A stretch of 64,000 nt of DNA from Lyophyllum atratum (GCA_014905825.1 JACGCN010000002.1:2108001-2172000); one strand, 5' to 3'; positions 50,779 through 62,674 are shown, counted from the first letter of the stretch. The notes: generated by a model from the letters alone, not told the origin. Translations and numbers: made by a program.

Positions 50779-52034
50779 GCCTGTGTCACCTCGACCACGT
50801 GATTGGCCGCTGGTGAGGTACTCAATACTGCGAATTTGATACTTGAAGATAATAAGACAAAAAAATTGGATACACCGTGAATGACAAGAGATTACTATAT
50901 TCTATCTAACTAGGAAACGGTGAAGGGAACTCAAGCACCTCAGGTGGGCAGGAAACGGCAGGAAACGGGGCCGGCGGCTAGGCTGGGCTGGTGTTGGCGC
51001 TCCAGCCGGCGTCGCGGGGATTGTGAGACGGTTGGGTTGAGGCTGGCGGCGTCGTTCATCGCTGAGGCTAGCTGGAAACCCTTGCTGAGCTGGGCTGGGC
51101 TGGGCTGGTGCTATCGTTCACACAGGCTAGCAGACGGCCGAGATCAGCTGCTGTTGCTGGCACAGACGGAGGCGCCGGCGGGTGGATGCACTGGCTGGGG
51201 TAGGGTACGCGTCCGCTGCGGATACGGCCATCGGCGACAGCCGACAGCGTAGGGATGGATTGGGGATGGCACCGCCGCATGTTGATCGGCTTGGGATTGA
51301 GGTTGAAATTCGCTCGCGGATGGGTGACACCATATGCGCAGCATCGTGACGAGAGGCTGGTGATGGGGAGCCGCGGCGATTGCGAAGTGTTTGCCTTGAG
51401 AGGAGACAGGCGTGGTGAGCGATCATTGCGAGGATGATATGGCAACGCACCTGCAGGGCTCTCCCCAGCTGGAGTCTGCCCCATTGTATCCCCTCCCTAC
51501 CATCATCCTTGTCGTGTGCAACAGATCGTCGTTCCCTTCGACAAGCCTGACCTATCAATCAATCGTCATCCGTGTCTATCCATAAGGAAGGAAAAGTCTG
51601 CAACATACAAGGAAGGTTGATTAGCAAGATATTAATACCATTGAAGTTGCATGCACTTACTTTGCAGCTCCAAGGCTTACATGGCGGCCTAGGTGATTCC
51701 GAAGAAAGGCGCTTCGCGCGAATGATGAGAATCTGCGAGAAATAAGCCTGTCACGAATGTCTGACTATAGGTATAGCGAAGAACAGTACTCACAGATTTC
51801 CGCGCCGAGGTCTTCACGCCTGCCCTGTGCTGGTCCTGCAATTGATCGATCCCGTCGTGGCCACGATTTGGTCGCGATTCAAACTGGCCGAGCGGGACTT
51901 GTGTTGAAGTTGACTACGTGGGAGTTGTGTACGAAATTAGAACCGGTTGCATGGAGCCCGAGAACCCGTGCAAGGGATGGGAATGTATTACCGGATTGGA
52001 CTGTGGCTGTACGGTTATGTGTTATGTGGGACAT
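50779..52034. other. Transposon 5' region, no recognisable gene
   Basis: About 1.25 kb between Ngaro-2 and the right TIR. It includes G-rich short tandem repeats (GCTGGGCTGG at about 50988 and 51083; GGCAGGAAACGGCAGGAAACG at about 50948). Frames of up to ~140 codons on both strands have no domain and skewed composition, so none is called. The region should hold the promoter of the transposase gene, now separated from it by Ngaro-2. Confidence 0.5.
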
Positions 52035-52062
52035 AACCATCGACTGACATAAGTTATGAGCC
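52035..52062 (-). repeat. Right TIR of the exonuclease transposon
   Basis: Inverted partner of 39999-40026; followed by TACTCTAA. Confidence 0.78.
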
Positions 52063-52193
52063 TACTCTAAGGACTCAGGACCTGCATTGGATGACGTCAA
52101 CGCGTTTCAATTGTAGTGTCAGTTATCAACATTGATAAATAACGATTATGGCAGGCTTACACTTTAACCTCATCTTGAACCATACGACTCGCG

Positions 52194-53572
52194 ATGGATA
52201 CGAATATCAACGCGGATCCTCCAGAGACTAGCAAGGAAGTGGTGAAACATATTTCAGAGCTGCTGCTGGTCATTTTTGTCCACGGCTTCAAGGGCACAGA
52301 CCAAACGTTTGGTGACTTCCCAGAGCGACTTCAACATATACTTACGGAAACCACAACGGACGTTGCGGTGGAGTGTATAGTCTTTCCCGCATACGAGGTA
52401 TGGAAACTAGCTTCCAAGAAACAGAGAAAGCTGACAGGACAATATCAATCTTAGACCAAGGGTGACCTGGTACACCTCTGAATCCTCATGCACTCGAACG
52501 CCGGCTGAACGTTCATTCAGAATGAAGCCGTTATCCGGTTTGCGGACTGGCTCACGACCCTCACAGTTCAGAGGGAGGTCGCTTCAGGTGGTGGGGCAGG
52601 CAAGGCAAACATCGTACTTTGCGGTCACAGGTAAGACAACTTCATCCGCTTCATGTTCATAGCTGAACCTAGGAAACCACAAGTATGGGAGGATTACTGA
52701 TAGCGGATACTTTACTTGAATTTTACAAGACACGACCGGACAAGACGTGCCCCCTGTGGCCCAAGATTACTGCTTGCATTGCCTTGGATACCCCTGCAAG
52801 ATAGTTTTTATTCGTATCAAGGCCGGTTCGCTGATATACGATATTCAGTATCTCGGAATACATCCGCACGTCTTCAAAAACAGCGTCACGAAGGCAGCAC
52901 AATACGCATCCGCTGCACAAACAGTCGGATCTGCCGTCTTCGGTGCTTTTGCCAGCCTCGGCGCGAAGAAAGCAACAACGCCTACAACACTCCCTCCACC
53001 TACTACGCCGGCTACTGCAGCTTCAGGTCCTAGCTGGATGAAATGGGCTGCGCCGGCTGCATATGCCGTTGGCGGTGCTATTGTGGCAGGCGCCGCGGGG
53101 AGTGCATATTACAAACGAGACGAGATCAATGTCGGTTTCACTTGGGCAACGGATCATATGAAATACGTAGGGAACCTATGGGACGAAGCGGCATTGACGA
53201 GACGCGTCGAGGCGTTAATTAACCTCGAGGAACAAGCAGGAATGATATTCCGCACGTGAGCAGAAAGGCAGAGTTCTCCGAAAGAAAAAACTAAATCGCA
53301 ATCCCAGGTTCTACACGTTTATCCCAGCCACGCCCCCGTTCAGTGTAGCTCGGACGTTCATTGTCCTTCCAAAGCGGGGATCGCGTCAACTTGCCCATTT
53401 CCAGCCAGCCAGAAATACCATGGCACCAGACGAATTACAGGCGCACACTGGAATGTTTGGCGCGAAAATGAATGATGGATATTACGAACTGGGTCTCTCC
53501 ATAGCGAAGATCATCCGCGAGTCGCTCGATTCTAAGGGAGCTACCTCTGACGAAAGGATCCATGAGAGCTAA
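52194..53572 (+). CDS. DUF676-type serine hydrolase (lipase/esterase), 370 aa
   Basis: Six exons fit in frame: 52194-52397, 52455-52469, 52521-52630, 52684-52795, 52849-53255 and 53308-53572. The fold starts with LLVIFVHGFKGTDQTFGDFP, an alpha/beta-hydrolase oxyanion region. The nucleophile elbow is created by splicing: CGHS joined to MGGLLIADTL gives GHSMGG. LDTPYLGIHPHVFKN follows, typical of the DUF676 group. Residues ~250-290 hold a hydrophobic stretch (AAYAVGGAIVAGAAGSAYY) that may be a membrane segment. The C-terminal exon is conserved-looking and ends at DERIHES. The intron at 52796-52848 starts with GC instead of GT. Substrate unknown; a membrane-associated lipid esterase is an inference. 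Confidence 0.82.
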
Positions 53573-53713
53573 CTGGGAAAACACCAGAAGAGGGAGCTTT
53601 GGATCAAATCAAGCTAAACACCTTGTGTATACCTTCCTTGTGTATACCCTGTAATTGTCTATAAGTAATTATTATCTCAGAAGCCACCTGCTGATAAACG
53701 GGTGATATCGATA

Positions 53714-54454
53714 TCAACTTTTCAGCGAAAGGTACATGTCATAGGCGTCTTCTCCGTCAGCATCTAACCAGGAGTGATTTCAGTAAACACGTTGTGTAAA
53801 AGGAAGGGTGACGTACAGTAGCCCTTCTCTATGTCTTTTACCGTAAAACCCAGTGTATCTCTGTACAGTCCTAGAGCCGCTCGGTTCGATTTTCTAACAT
53901 GTAGGGACACGTTGGAAGCCCGATATATGGACGCCATAGCTTCTTCTTCAATGGGAGTAAGCATATATAAAGTGGGAAAAGAATGAAACACGTACGAGAC
54001 TGCACCATGAGCTTCTTGGCCAGGCCTAAACGTCGATACGAACGCAGAACTGATATTGAGGTTACGTGTCCATGGGGGTCTTCGCCTTCTGCGGTTTCTT
54101 CCTCCCTGTGTCGCATCTCGTCGCGTCAAAGTCAATGATAACTGATACGTTGGAGTCGGGGGTTACATTTTGGCAAGGATATATCCCACAATCCTACCCT
54201 TGTTATCTTCTGCAACGTAGGAAAGCGATGGCCAGGTCATAGCGTGGTATAGATCTATTACGGTGAGTACGTATGGGATGCACGCGGCCTACATTGGAGA
54301 TTACACACAGTACTTCATCGTGTAGTTTTCTGGCAGGTTCTGCAGATTGCAAGCCTGCATGCCCGCGAGGTCTTCTACCTGGCCAAACAAGGTAAGCCAA
54401 GCACCATTAGAACGAGGTAAGCTTTCATACTCGTGCTGCGCGCACGTTGACCAT
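53714..54454 (-). CDS. NAA10: N-alpha-acetyltransferase catalytic subunit NAA10/Ard1, 156 aa
   Basis: Six exons (54454-54431, 54378-54309, 54254-54167, 54105-53996, 53945-53817, 53763-53714) sum to 157 codons. The protein reads [20 protein letters not shown], then [37 protein letters not shown], the acetyl-CoA loop [33 protein letters not shown] and [13 protein letters not shown], all diagnostic of the NatA catalytic subunit. NatA acetylates nascent Ser, Ala, Thr, Gly, Val and Cys N-termini on the ribosome together with NAA15. Only the disordered C-terminal tail is short compared with yeast and animal proteins. The gene ends tail-on to the DUF676 gene and stands tandem with the PAF-AH gene, 148 bp apart. 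Confidence 0.93.
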
Positions 54455-54602
54455 GCTGGAGCTTCGCTGCAAGGTCACCAAATAGCTGGGACTTGGACGT
54501 TTGACTTCAAGGCTGCAAGTGGTTTGCAAAGTTACCGGTGTTTGGTTCTTAGAATATCGGCCCGACGACAACATGCTCTTCAAGCTCGCCTGGATGGATG
54601 CT

Positions 54603-56412
54603 CTACGTTACAAGAACATCTCCTACAGTTCCTACCAATTTCCTCTTTGGTCGACCATCCTTCCTCTTCCCTACAACTTCAATCTCCATTTTTCTTGTCG
54701 AAGTTGAACTCAATACTTCCTCTAAATTTCCGTCTAGGAATGCAATCGATAGGCTAGAAAATACGTCCATGAGGGTCTGTGCTTTAGCCGTTCTAAGGAG
54801 GGGAAGAACAGGGTAGTCCGAAAAAGTTTCATGTTGGGATCCAACTAGTAGTAGTACGAAGGTTAACTAAGTTTGACATTGGATGACACCCGAGCCCACT
54901 TACCGAGGGTCAAAATACGTCTTCCCTGTGGCTCCCAAGCTTTAATGACATCTTGCAATCTTGTGTAATGATCCTTCCAAAGGGTAAACGTTTCTGAATT
55001 GATAACCAAGATCTGGGGGAGCTGGCTGTGACAAGATGGGTCGTCTAGGGCCTGGTCTCCAGTTCGATTGAGCGAGTCCGCAGTGGATGCAGATTTATCC
55101 GACAATGATGACAGTGTTCGCAATAAAGGTACGGGTCCTGGCAACGGTAAAGGCTCTAACCATGGGTCGAGGATTAGAGCGCGCGAAATGGGTATGTAGG
55201 GATATTCCGGGGGTGGATTAGTGGATAATATGGATAGCTAACGCACTGGAAATTAGGTGTCGGCTCCTCGGATATACAGGATCAACATACCACTGTACAA
55301 CCTCCGAACGAATGGCCAGCAAGAGTAACATTTGCGTCTAAGCATACTGGTCCTTTTCCGGAGGTAACGTCAACACACGACCAGCTGTTGTAGTCTATAT
55401 GACTATTATCGATGGTCTCCAGCTCTGACGAACAATTATTTTGCACAAAATCACAAAAGGTTTTGTATGCGGTATATATTTCTTCACGACGAAATTCAAG
55501 TTGGTCCGTCCGCATAGGAAATGGAGTCGGGTTATCGTGGGTACCAGTCTTTTCTAAGCTGTACAAGTTCATTGGGGACAAGAATGAAAAAAATGTGGTG
55601 ACCACACACATGACATCGGCCTCCTGGTAATAGAGGATTGGCTTGTCTTGGTATCTACCATCAGGCCCTCGTACTCGCATTACGCATGCACAACCTGTCC
55701 CGTCCCGGTGCTCTAGTGCAAGAACAACCTTGCCCGATGCTGCCATCCTTGAGCATATTTGGCTACATGTAGGGTGTCAGTCTGGGGGGAATTCTCTGAT
55801 ATGTCAAGGAGCACACCTATACGCCGTACGGCTTCCCCCGAGGCCATGAGAGAATATCACGAGAGGCCATTGTTCAATTTCTGTCTCACCCTTATCTGAA
55901 GACGCCGCCTCCTTGGGATTCGCGAGCGAAGCATTTGGGTAGACAGGTATCTATAGTCGACATGAATAATGGAAGCCATCAAATGGGCGGTGTGCTTGCC
56001 TGGATAAGGGAGCCGAAGAGATACACAATAGGCCAGAGCACCCAATGGGGGATCTCTATCGGGCCTGTTAGGCAGATGGATTGGAGTGGTAGGGCGACGT
56101 ACTTGAAAACCGGACAAAGCCACGTAATGATTCTTTCACAGGTCTATTGAAAGGTCAACAAAACGTTTAAAGCCCCTCAATAGACGTGACGCACCGTATT
56201 ACCCAGTCAAGGCCCTTCTTCGTTAATTTTGAGGCGTCAGCGGGGTAATAAGCGGTGAAGGCGACCTCCTCGAGGATGAGTGCTGATTGGGGAGCATCGG
56301 ACTGCTGATTCCGTAGCTTTATACAACCAACAGGGCGAGGAGATGGAACACGGCTCAGGAATGTCGTTGCGCCGACAGGGAAGCGGCCTGGAATTTCGGA
56401 GAGAAAGAACAT
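54603..56412 (-). CDS. PAF-acetylhydrolase-like phospholipase A2
   Basis: I set the start at 56412 (MFFLSEIPGRFPVGATTF); an upstream in-frame ATG at 56487 is less likely, as this block is where the family usually begins. Conserved segments follow: LILEEVAFTAYYPADASK, then the hydrolase elbow LAGHSFGGCTV with the nucleophilic Ser (about 55300), ALEHRDGTG before it, and ALILDPWLEPLP with a presumed catalytic Asp. The last exon has LVGSQHETFSDYP with the presumed catalytic His. It ends at GDVLVT (54603). These fit the platelet-activating-factor acetylhydrolase/Lp-PLA2 family, which removes short or oxidised acyl chains from phospholipids. No secretion signal is obvious, so the enzyme is probably intracellular. 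Internal intron borders between 55760 and 56170 were not fully resolved. Confidence 0.85.
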
Positions 56413-56675
56413 TGGCTGGTTGCCCTCGGAGCTCGTTGACCGGAAACCGTGTAGTTTACACTCCGCGACCCCGCTGAAGCGCGACACTTATTTATAATTA
56501 GAACAACCATCACTTGTACCTTGCACTTGTCTCTATGCTATACCTTCAACAGCATGCCTTATGGCATTACTGACCCATGTGGCTATCAAACACTCCGCTC
56601 ATCCCTACCCTGATTCATATAACGGACTGGGCCATATAAGACCGCATCCTGCGAGGGAGACCGCCCATCATCGCT
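56413..56675. promoter_or_regulatory. Divergent promoter region of PAF-AH-like and GH79 genes (263 bp)
   Basis: The two start codons face away from one another with 263 bp between. AT-rich TTATTTATAATT occurs at about 56489. No factor site assigned. Confidence 0.4.
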
Positions 56676-58872
56676 ATGTTCCCGTTCCCTCTCCCTGTCA
56701 CTCCTTTGAATTGTATTTTAGCTCTTACTCTGGGGCTAGGCACCGTTTTCTGCAGCGGATCCTATCAGCGTTTCCGTGCCATTGGCTGCCCCCACTCATA
56801 ATGTCGTCCAATCCAATTTTCTTGGGATCAGCTTGGAGTTGAGCTTCATGGACGAATACTGTAAGTTCTGCTCATGCTACGCATAACGACTTGAACTTGA
56901 TCCTCTTGCGCAGTTGGGAACGATACGTCGACCATCCCTGTTGCAGTCATGAACTATCTTTCGGGCATACGAAGCCGTACAGGGAATAATCCTTTGCGAC
57001 TCCGCGTCGGTGGTAACTCCATGGATAGCTCCGTCTATGTACCCGAACAGACCTCCCCCATGGTGGAGATGAAGCAAAATGCAGCGAATGCCAATAATCA
57101 GCCCGCCACCTATGGCCCAATGCTCTGGGATGTTATGAAGAAGGTCGCCGATGATGTCGGAGGGGCAGAGTATCTTATCGGTGCGTGCTCTTGTCCATTC
57201 GCGAACCTGAAACGCTGAACTCTGATCGTTCGGGCTTCCAGGCCTCTCGTTACTTGACCCTAATAATTTAAACGTGCCCGTTTTGGCTGGTATGTGACGA
57301 TCACTTGGTTTAATATCGAATACATGGACATCTCACCTGCGATGATAAGGTGCCGCTCAGGAAAAACTCGGAGATTCTCTTGATGGTTTCCTATTGGGAA
57401 ATGTACGTCTCGTACAGGCTCGAAGTTATCTTCGTAGATTGATCGCGGCTACCTTGCAGGAACCTGATCTCTACACCACTCATCAACAGCGCCCCAATAT
57501 CCAAAACTACACTACCGACATCTACATCGACGTAAGTCCCTCCAGCGCTTAGATTACGCGCCGAACTGCAACTTCCTTCCGACCAGGAATTCAAAACTGT
57601 TTCCAACCGTTTGGCCGATACATCTGCAGGCAACCTTCTCAACCTCAAGAAGATCGGCGGTCCTACAGTCTGCTGCGCTTGGGTGAGTGCATTCTCGCTT
57701 TAACTGATGTAGAACTAACATCTGCGGTCTGCGTCCACAGAACCTCGATGCTCTTCTGCAGGGCGGCTATCTAGCCAATTTCGATAATATTTTGAAATAT
57801 ATATCGTATGTATACCTTTGCAAGATATGACTGTGCGTTGACCTAATACATCATCAGGCTTCAACACTACCCACAGAATAATTGCTTTGGACGGTATGAT
57901 TTCGAGATACCTTACTACATGCAGCATGCAAATGGTGTGTGAGACATAACCGAAGTAGTGTTATCACCCCTACTCACGATCATTTTAGTCGTCCGACTTG
58001 CATCATGGCAACAACCTGGAATCGCCATAACGGCATCCAACACGTCGGCGAATCGTCCCCAGCTCATCATGTCTGAGTTCAACTCCGCATCATGCGGTGG
58101 GATCCCCAAGATCTCCGATACTTTTGCCGTTGGATCACTCTGGACCGTGGATTACGCTCTCCAAATGGCGTCTGTCGGCTACAGCGCAGCATATCTGCAT
58201 ACTCGCGAAAGGGGAATCACATACAATTTGTTCGCCCCGCCCGAAGGACCCAATGGCAACCCGGGCCCGTGGGTGACCAACCCCCCGTACTACGCACTCG
58301 TCGCGGCGGCAGAGGCACTGCAGTCTACTGACGGAAGTGTTGTCGTGGACTTGAACATCGCCGGCTCCCAGACCAACAAGGCCGCCACCGTTGCGGGGTA
58401 CGCCGTGTACGACGGGAAGGGCGCGAACGTGCAGCAATTCGTACTGTTCAACTACGCCAATACGTCCACTTCCAGCGCGACGTTCGCTCTCCCGCCCAGC
58501 GCCTTCAAATCCGTCAACAAGAAGGCCGTCCAAGTGAAATATCTGTCAGCGCAAGATCTCCACGAGACGACCAACATCGCGTGGGGCGGGCAAACGCTGG
58601 CAGGTGTCGGAAATGGGACATTCAAGGACGATAGCTCATCCTGGGTCGCGCCTAACAAGAACGTCGACTGTAGCAACGGTTGCTCCATTGACGTGCCTCC
58701 GACAGCAATGGCGGTTGTCTTTGCAAATGGGGTGAGCAAGGTCAACACTGCCCAGACCAAGCCCGTAACAGGGAAGAACACGGCATCATCGTCAGCGACA
58801 CTTTTGTCCGTGACCAGGCCTTTATTATTCATCCCCTTGGTTCTGGGAGCTATTGGCTTCCTCGGACGCTAG
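56676..58872 (+). CDS. Glycoside hydrolase family 79 (beta-glucuronidase-like), GPI-anchored, frameshift in signal peptide
   Basis: Nine exons were placed by eye. The body has ISLELSFMDEYFGNDTSTIP, LRLRVGGNSMDSSVYV, the acid/base Glu in LLGNEPDLY and the nucleophile Glu in LIMSEFNSASCGG, then a GH79 C-terminal beta domain with VDLNIAGSQTNKAATVAGY. A Ser/Thr stretch and a hydrophobic tail (LFIPLVLGAIGFLG) suggest a GPI anchor. The N-terminal frame at 56676 (MFPFPLPVTPLNCILALTLG) is a good signal peptide. It is in a different phase from the mature part (SAADPISVSVPLAAP), shifted by one base at the run TTTT (56746-56749). Exon lengths sum to 1747 nt, one more than a multiple of three, consistent with a single extra base. 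It is either a real null mutation or an assembly error. Confidence 0.85.
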
Positions 58873-59191
58873 TCCCACCATTGGACTGCACACGCCATCC
58901 TCCATAAATTATTCGTTCAAAGTATTGGTTACATATGTATTACACTGTACATCGTGTTGAGACACTGTAATTACGTTGTTACAAAGCCTTGCATATGTGT
59001 ATGAATGGCGTTGAACCATCCAATATCCTACAGTTGGTATGAGAAGTAATTGCGTGCTATGAACAGATGCAGTATCATCATCATCGTACAAGGTATTCGT
59101 CACGACTCCAAGAAAAAGAAAAATACCCTACTCCTAGTGCCTTCTTACGTCGTCGACAAATCGCTTTGCGAGGCCTCCTCCCACACTACTC
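58873..59191. other. Intergenic, 319 bp between convergent genes
   Basis: 3' regions of the GH79 gene (plus) and GRR1 (minus). No structure seen apart from AT-rich sequence. Confidence 0.6.
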
Positions 59192-61989
59192 CTAGTGCCC
59201 GCGCCCCGCATTTCCGCTTCCACTCGGGGCATTGGATCCACTGACATCGCCTGCTCTGCTTGAACCCCTTCCGAAAAGGAAAGAGTTAGCGTAGGTTTCC
59301 GCAACATGAAGGGTATTGCGCAAGTTCCGTTTAACGCTTCTTCCACGTCCATCCGCAACTGGTGTTTGTTGGGGACTTGTCCGTTGAACCTCGCTCGGGA
59401 CTTGGATCGCAGGTAGCGCGCCGTCGTTGGGCTCTCGGTAAGGCCAAGCAACGGGGCTGTTGACATTTTGAGATGATCTTCCTAAAGCCGCTGTCGGCGT
59501 TCCGTATTCCAGCACGGGTGCTGAAGGGCGAGGAACGGGGTCCGCCTCAACGACGGGTGGCCGCCAATGGAACGTTTCATCACCGACGGACCGAGTACGA
59601 TGTTGAGACGTCAGTTGCATTGGCGACGCCTGCGTCCCCCGCCCGTGACCGATCTCTGCAAAGTTGTACTCAGGTGTCATTGCCCCGTTGCCGCGAGACG
59701 ACACACCGGACGGCGTTCCCTCTTGGTATGTGCGGAAGAAGCCTGCACCGTTCGAGTGATTCGTTCCCGCGCTACGGTTGGAAGCTACATCACTAAGCGG
59801 CGGGGAGTTCGATGATTCGACAATCGGAAGCATGTCTGCCATGGACCGATGGCCTTGAGCTTGCCCCAGAGGCCGTCTCGCTGCTAAAATTTGCGCATTC
59901 AAACGGTTTGTAGCACCTTCGATGTTGACAGAGGGAGGCACATTTGACGCTGTGCTCCGGCTAGCGGGAATAGTGGCTCCTCGGATTGGGCGATCACGAC
60001 GAAAAACGAATTCATGCGATGGCGGGGGGTTTAGGGGCTGTCGGTATTCACGGGCTGAAGCGGCATACGCTGACTCTGAGCGCATTCGCTGAGATGCATT
60101 TCCATCTTCATCGTCATTGTACCCATCATCAGGCTCCGGTGTATCCTCCGCATTGTATAGGTCTTCCTCCTCATCGTCATCTTCATACTCCGTATCATCC
60201 GTCCCATTCATATCGGTGATATGGTCGAACAAGGCGCTCAAAAATGACCGAAGCTGCGATACACCTTTGCCAGAGTAGACACAGAAGGAGGATTGTTGGG
60301 TCGAATTAAAATCCTACTCAACGCTCAGCTCAAAGGTTAGGAAAAGAGATTGTTTTAGATTTACCTTTGGTGGATCGCGACAAAATTGTTGTAGCTCTGG
60401 TTGCCGGAACGCCGGAATGCCCGTAAGACTGAGATGGGTCAGCTTGTCCAGCTTCTGTAGGAGGAAATGGATGGCCAGGACCGAGATTTGGTCACAGTAA
60501 GATAGATGGATCCGCTCCAATGATGTGTGCCGCTCTCCCAAAGCGTAAATCGCCTCGTCGGTGAGGTTGTTGACCCGGACCAGGCCTATGCGTCGAAGTT
60601 TAGGCAAAGCTGCCAGTTCGAAGACAGACATGTCCGTCAATTCTACACAATCTTGGGAGGAACGTAAGTAAGTTGAAGTCAAGAGCTGATGGCGGGGAAT
60701 ACGGGCTTACTTGCGAAATCAACATATCTCAACCGAGTACATGACCGCGCGAGGGTGCGAACAGAGCCGTCTCTAATCTTCACTGCGTGCCCTAGGTGTA
60801 GATAGTGCAGATGTCTTCCGAGCTTGCACATGTTCTCTACCGACCGATCCGTCAAAAGGGAGCATTTCGACAGGACAAGATTACGGATCTTGGGAGCATA
60901 GGAGATGATTCCCTCGATAGCGTCATCTGTCACAAGCGAGCACGCGGTCAAATCCAGCATCCGCAGATGTTCTAATGGGCGCGAGAGGACGAGGGGAGGG
61001 AGCTCAGAGGGACACTCTGAGGAATAAGAGGGGAAGGGGTGGGATGCATCAGGCGACGTGAGTCCTTCTGGCCGCGGTGGGGCAGGGAATGCAGCATCGG
61101 TAAGCTCCGAACAGTGGGAGACACGCATCTCGCGCATATGAGTGGAGTGGATCCAAATCTCGCGAATTGAAATGTCGGTAATTAGGTAGCAGTGGTTGAG
61201 GTCGATTTCTAGGAGAAGAGGGCAAGATTTTGCGATGGCAGAGATGGGTGCGTCTGTGAGGGTTGTCAAACCACTCAACTTGACCCGCCGAAGCATTGGG
61301 CAGTTTTTAGCAAATGCCATGATGCCTTCGTCAGAGACGTTATCGCACCCCGCAAGGTTGATACCCTGCAGTCGCTTGGCCGCATACGCAAGGCCGATAA
61401 CGGCTTCGTTGGTCGTGTTTACGACACCGGTGAGGTCGACAGCGACTAAATTGGGGAAACAGGGGAGAACGCGGGCTAATGTGTGTTCGGTGATGTTGTC
61501 GCAGTTGATAAGGGTGAGGCGCTCGAGGCGATCGCAGGATGCAAAGGTGGATAATATATCATCCTTCACAGCTGCGCTGAGAGTAGATAGGTTCAGGCGA
61601 CGGATAAAACGGGCGTATGTGAAAGTTTTGTGGGGTGCAATGAGGCGCCTTGACATTTTCTTGAGGGTTTCGTACTTTGGGAATACGGGTTTATGCCACA
61701 AAAGTTCGACGGAGCACTCGCACCATTTGCGAGAGACACGGAGGGCACTGAGGAGATCGCGGGTAGAATGAAGGTGCCTGAGGATGTGAATGAGGATTTC
61801 CGCGGGTAGTTGGGACATTGGAGAGTCCCGGGCAGGGACTGTTTTGCTAGGGCGTACAGTGGACCATTGTGCGGGAGCGCTGGTCGCTGGATGGCGATCC
61901 TGGGGCGAGTAGAAGATGGGTTTCCGGGTGTCCTCATCGTAGTCGTCGTCGGAGAGGGATGTTGTAGAGGAGATGGGGAGCTTGTACAT
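59192..61989 (-). CDS. grr1: GRR1: F-box/LRR substrate receptor of an SCF ubiquitin ligase, 895 aa
   Basis: Three exons (61989-60711, 60651-60365, 60313-59192) total 896 codons. The F-box is at about residues 58-100 (SQLPAEILIHILRHLHSTRD, then VSRKWCECSVELLWH). A row of Cys-containing LRRs follows: LTLINCDNITEHTL, INLAGCDNVSDEGIM, LDLTACSLVTDDAIEGI, LVLSKCSLLTDRSV. The GRR1 tail FCVYSGKGVSQLRSFL comes after, then an acidic stretch (YEDDDEEEDLYNAED) and a long disordered C-terminus. In yeast GRR1 targets G1 cyclins and links nutrient sensing to transcription; the same role here is inference. The third exon would look like an independent protein (MSALFDHITDMNG) if the last intron were missed. 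The start lies 102 bp from a divergent gene. Confidence 0.93.
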
Positions 61990-62091
61990 GGTGTTTGGGG
62001 AACAAGAGGCAGCGAACGAAGCTGTTGGTCAGACGACAATCACGTGACTAACGATGGACTTGACCAGATTATCGGTCTCCCTGCAGATGCC
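61990..62091. promoter_or_regulatory. Short divergent promoter of GRR1 and the 62092 gene
   Basis: Only 102 bp separate the two start codons. It contains CACGTGA at about 62041, a sequence that includes an E-box (CACGTG). Confidence 0.4.
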
Positions 62092-62674
62092 ATGACTTGT
62101 GCTCAACCGCCGTCCACTCAGGCCTTCGACGACATTTTGGCAGCAGCCAACCTCCCACCTCCAGGGCCTGATTTATACGCGGCACGAAGAAGTCTTTGGC
62201 TTGCCCAGCGCCCAAGCACGCGCCCGACATCCGTTGTGCCGTCCACCTCACAACAACGCTTACAACACATATTAAGCCCTCCCAATGCTGTAGACGACGA
62301 CGACGTATGGAACAATGGTGTTGCGAAGGTCTGGCATACACTGTCTGCTGGTGGCAGGCTCAAGCGGAGACTCCCTATGGCCCTCATAGTAGGTTCTATC
62401 GCCTCACCATCCATCGTCTGCAGTATTCATGCTTGCCACGAAGATCAAGGTCATCCATGCAGCCTGGCTACGGGACGATACGTGGCCTGCTGGAGCTGTT
62501 GCACCCGAGCCGGATGACATTCTGCCTGACGATCTATCGCATCCACCACTACCACACATAGGCTCGCCATCACTCTCAGTGGCAGAATATTCCCCCGTAG
62601 TCACGGCGCCTTGGATGGTCGCTAATCATGATAGCGCGAAAGTCAACGACGGTGAAAGCGCAGCCACTTGCTAA
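62092..62674 (+). CDS. Protein of unknown function, 173 aa
   Basis: Two exons (62092-62388, 62450-62674) joined by a 61-nt intron (GTAGGT...ATCAAG) give 174 codons. The splice joins RLPMALI to VIHAAWLRDDTWPAGAV; the other possible acceptor at 62423 would shift into a frame with poor composition. The protein starts MTCAQPPSTQAFDDILA, has a helical YAARRSLWLAQRP segment and an acidic, proline-rich end (EPDDILPDDLSHPPLP). I do not recognise a domain. Short size and divergent position next to GRR1 are the only context. Confidence 0.6.

Larger units (their letters stand above)
39999..52062 (-). mobile_element. DNA transposon encoding a DDE-like transposase fused with a 3'-5' exonuclease
   Basis: The ends are inverted repeats of ~28 bp beginning GGCTCAT and sharing CTTATGTC and GTCGATG, with about four mismatches. 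The 8-bp sequence TACTCTAA flanks both ends (39991-39998 and 52063-52070). Behind each TIR, TTATGTC recurs as subterminal repeats (40007, 40068 and 40121 region on the left; two copies on the right). The single large gene runs from the right end towards the left on the minus strand. A Ngaro-type palindrome (45598-50777) is inserted just upstream of the gene; without it the transposon is about 6.9 kb. TSD size fits hAT, KDZ or MULE-like groups, but I cannot assign it to one. Confidence 0.8.

Noticed and set aside
50920..51558. Frames of up to 143 codons in the G-rich region of the transposon
   Set aside because: Composition follows GCTGGG-type short repeats; no domain or splice structure.
54347..54816. 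Plus-strand frames between NAA10 and the PAF-AH-like gene
   Set aside because: They are antisense to the NAA10 5' exons and to the last exon of the PAF-AH-like gene, both of which are well supported.
59192..60241. Separate 349-aa protein starting MSALFDHITDMNG
   Set aside because: It is the last exon of GRR1. The preceding bases encode FCVYSGKGVSQLRSFL in the same frame behind a consensus acceptor.
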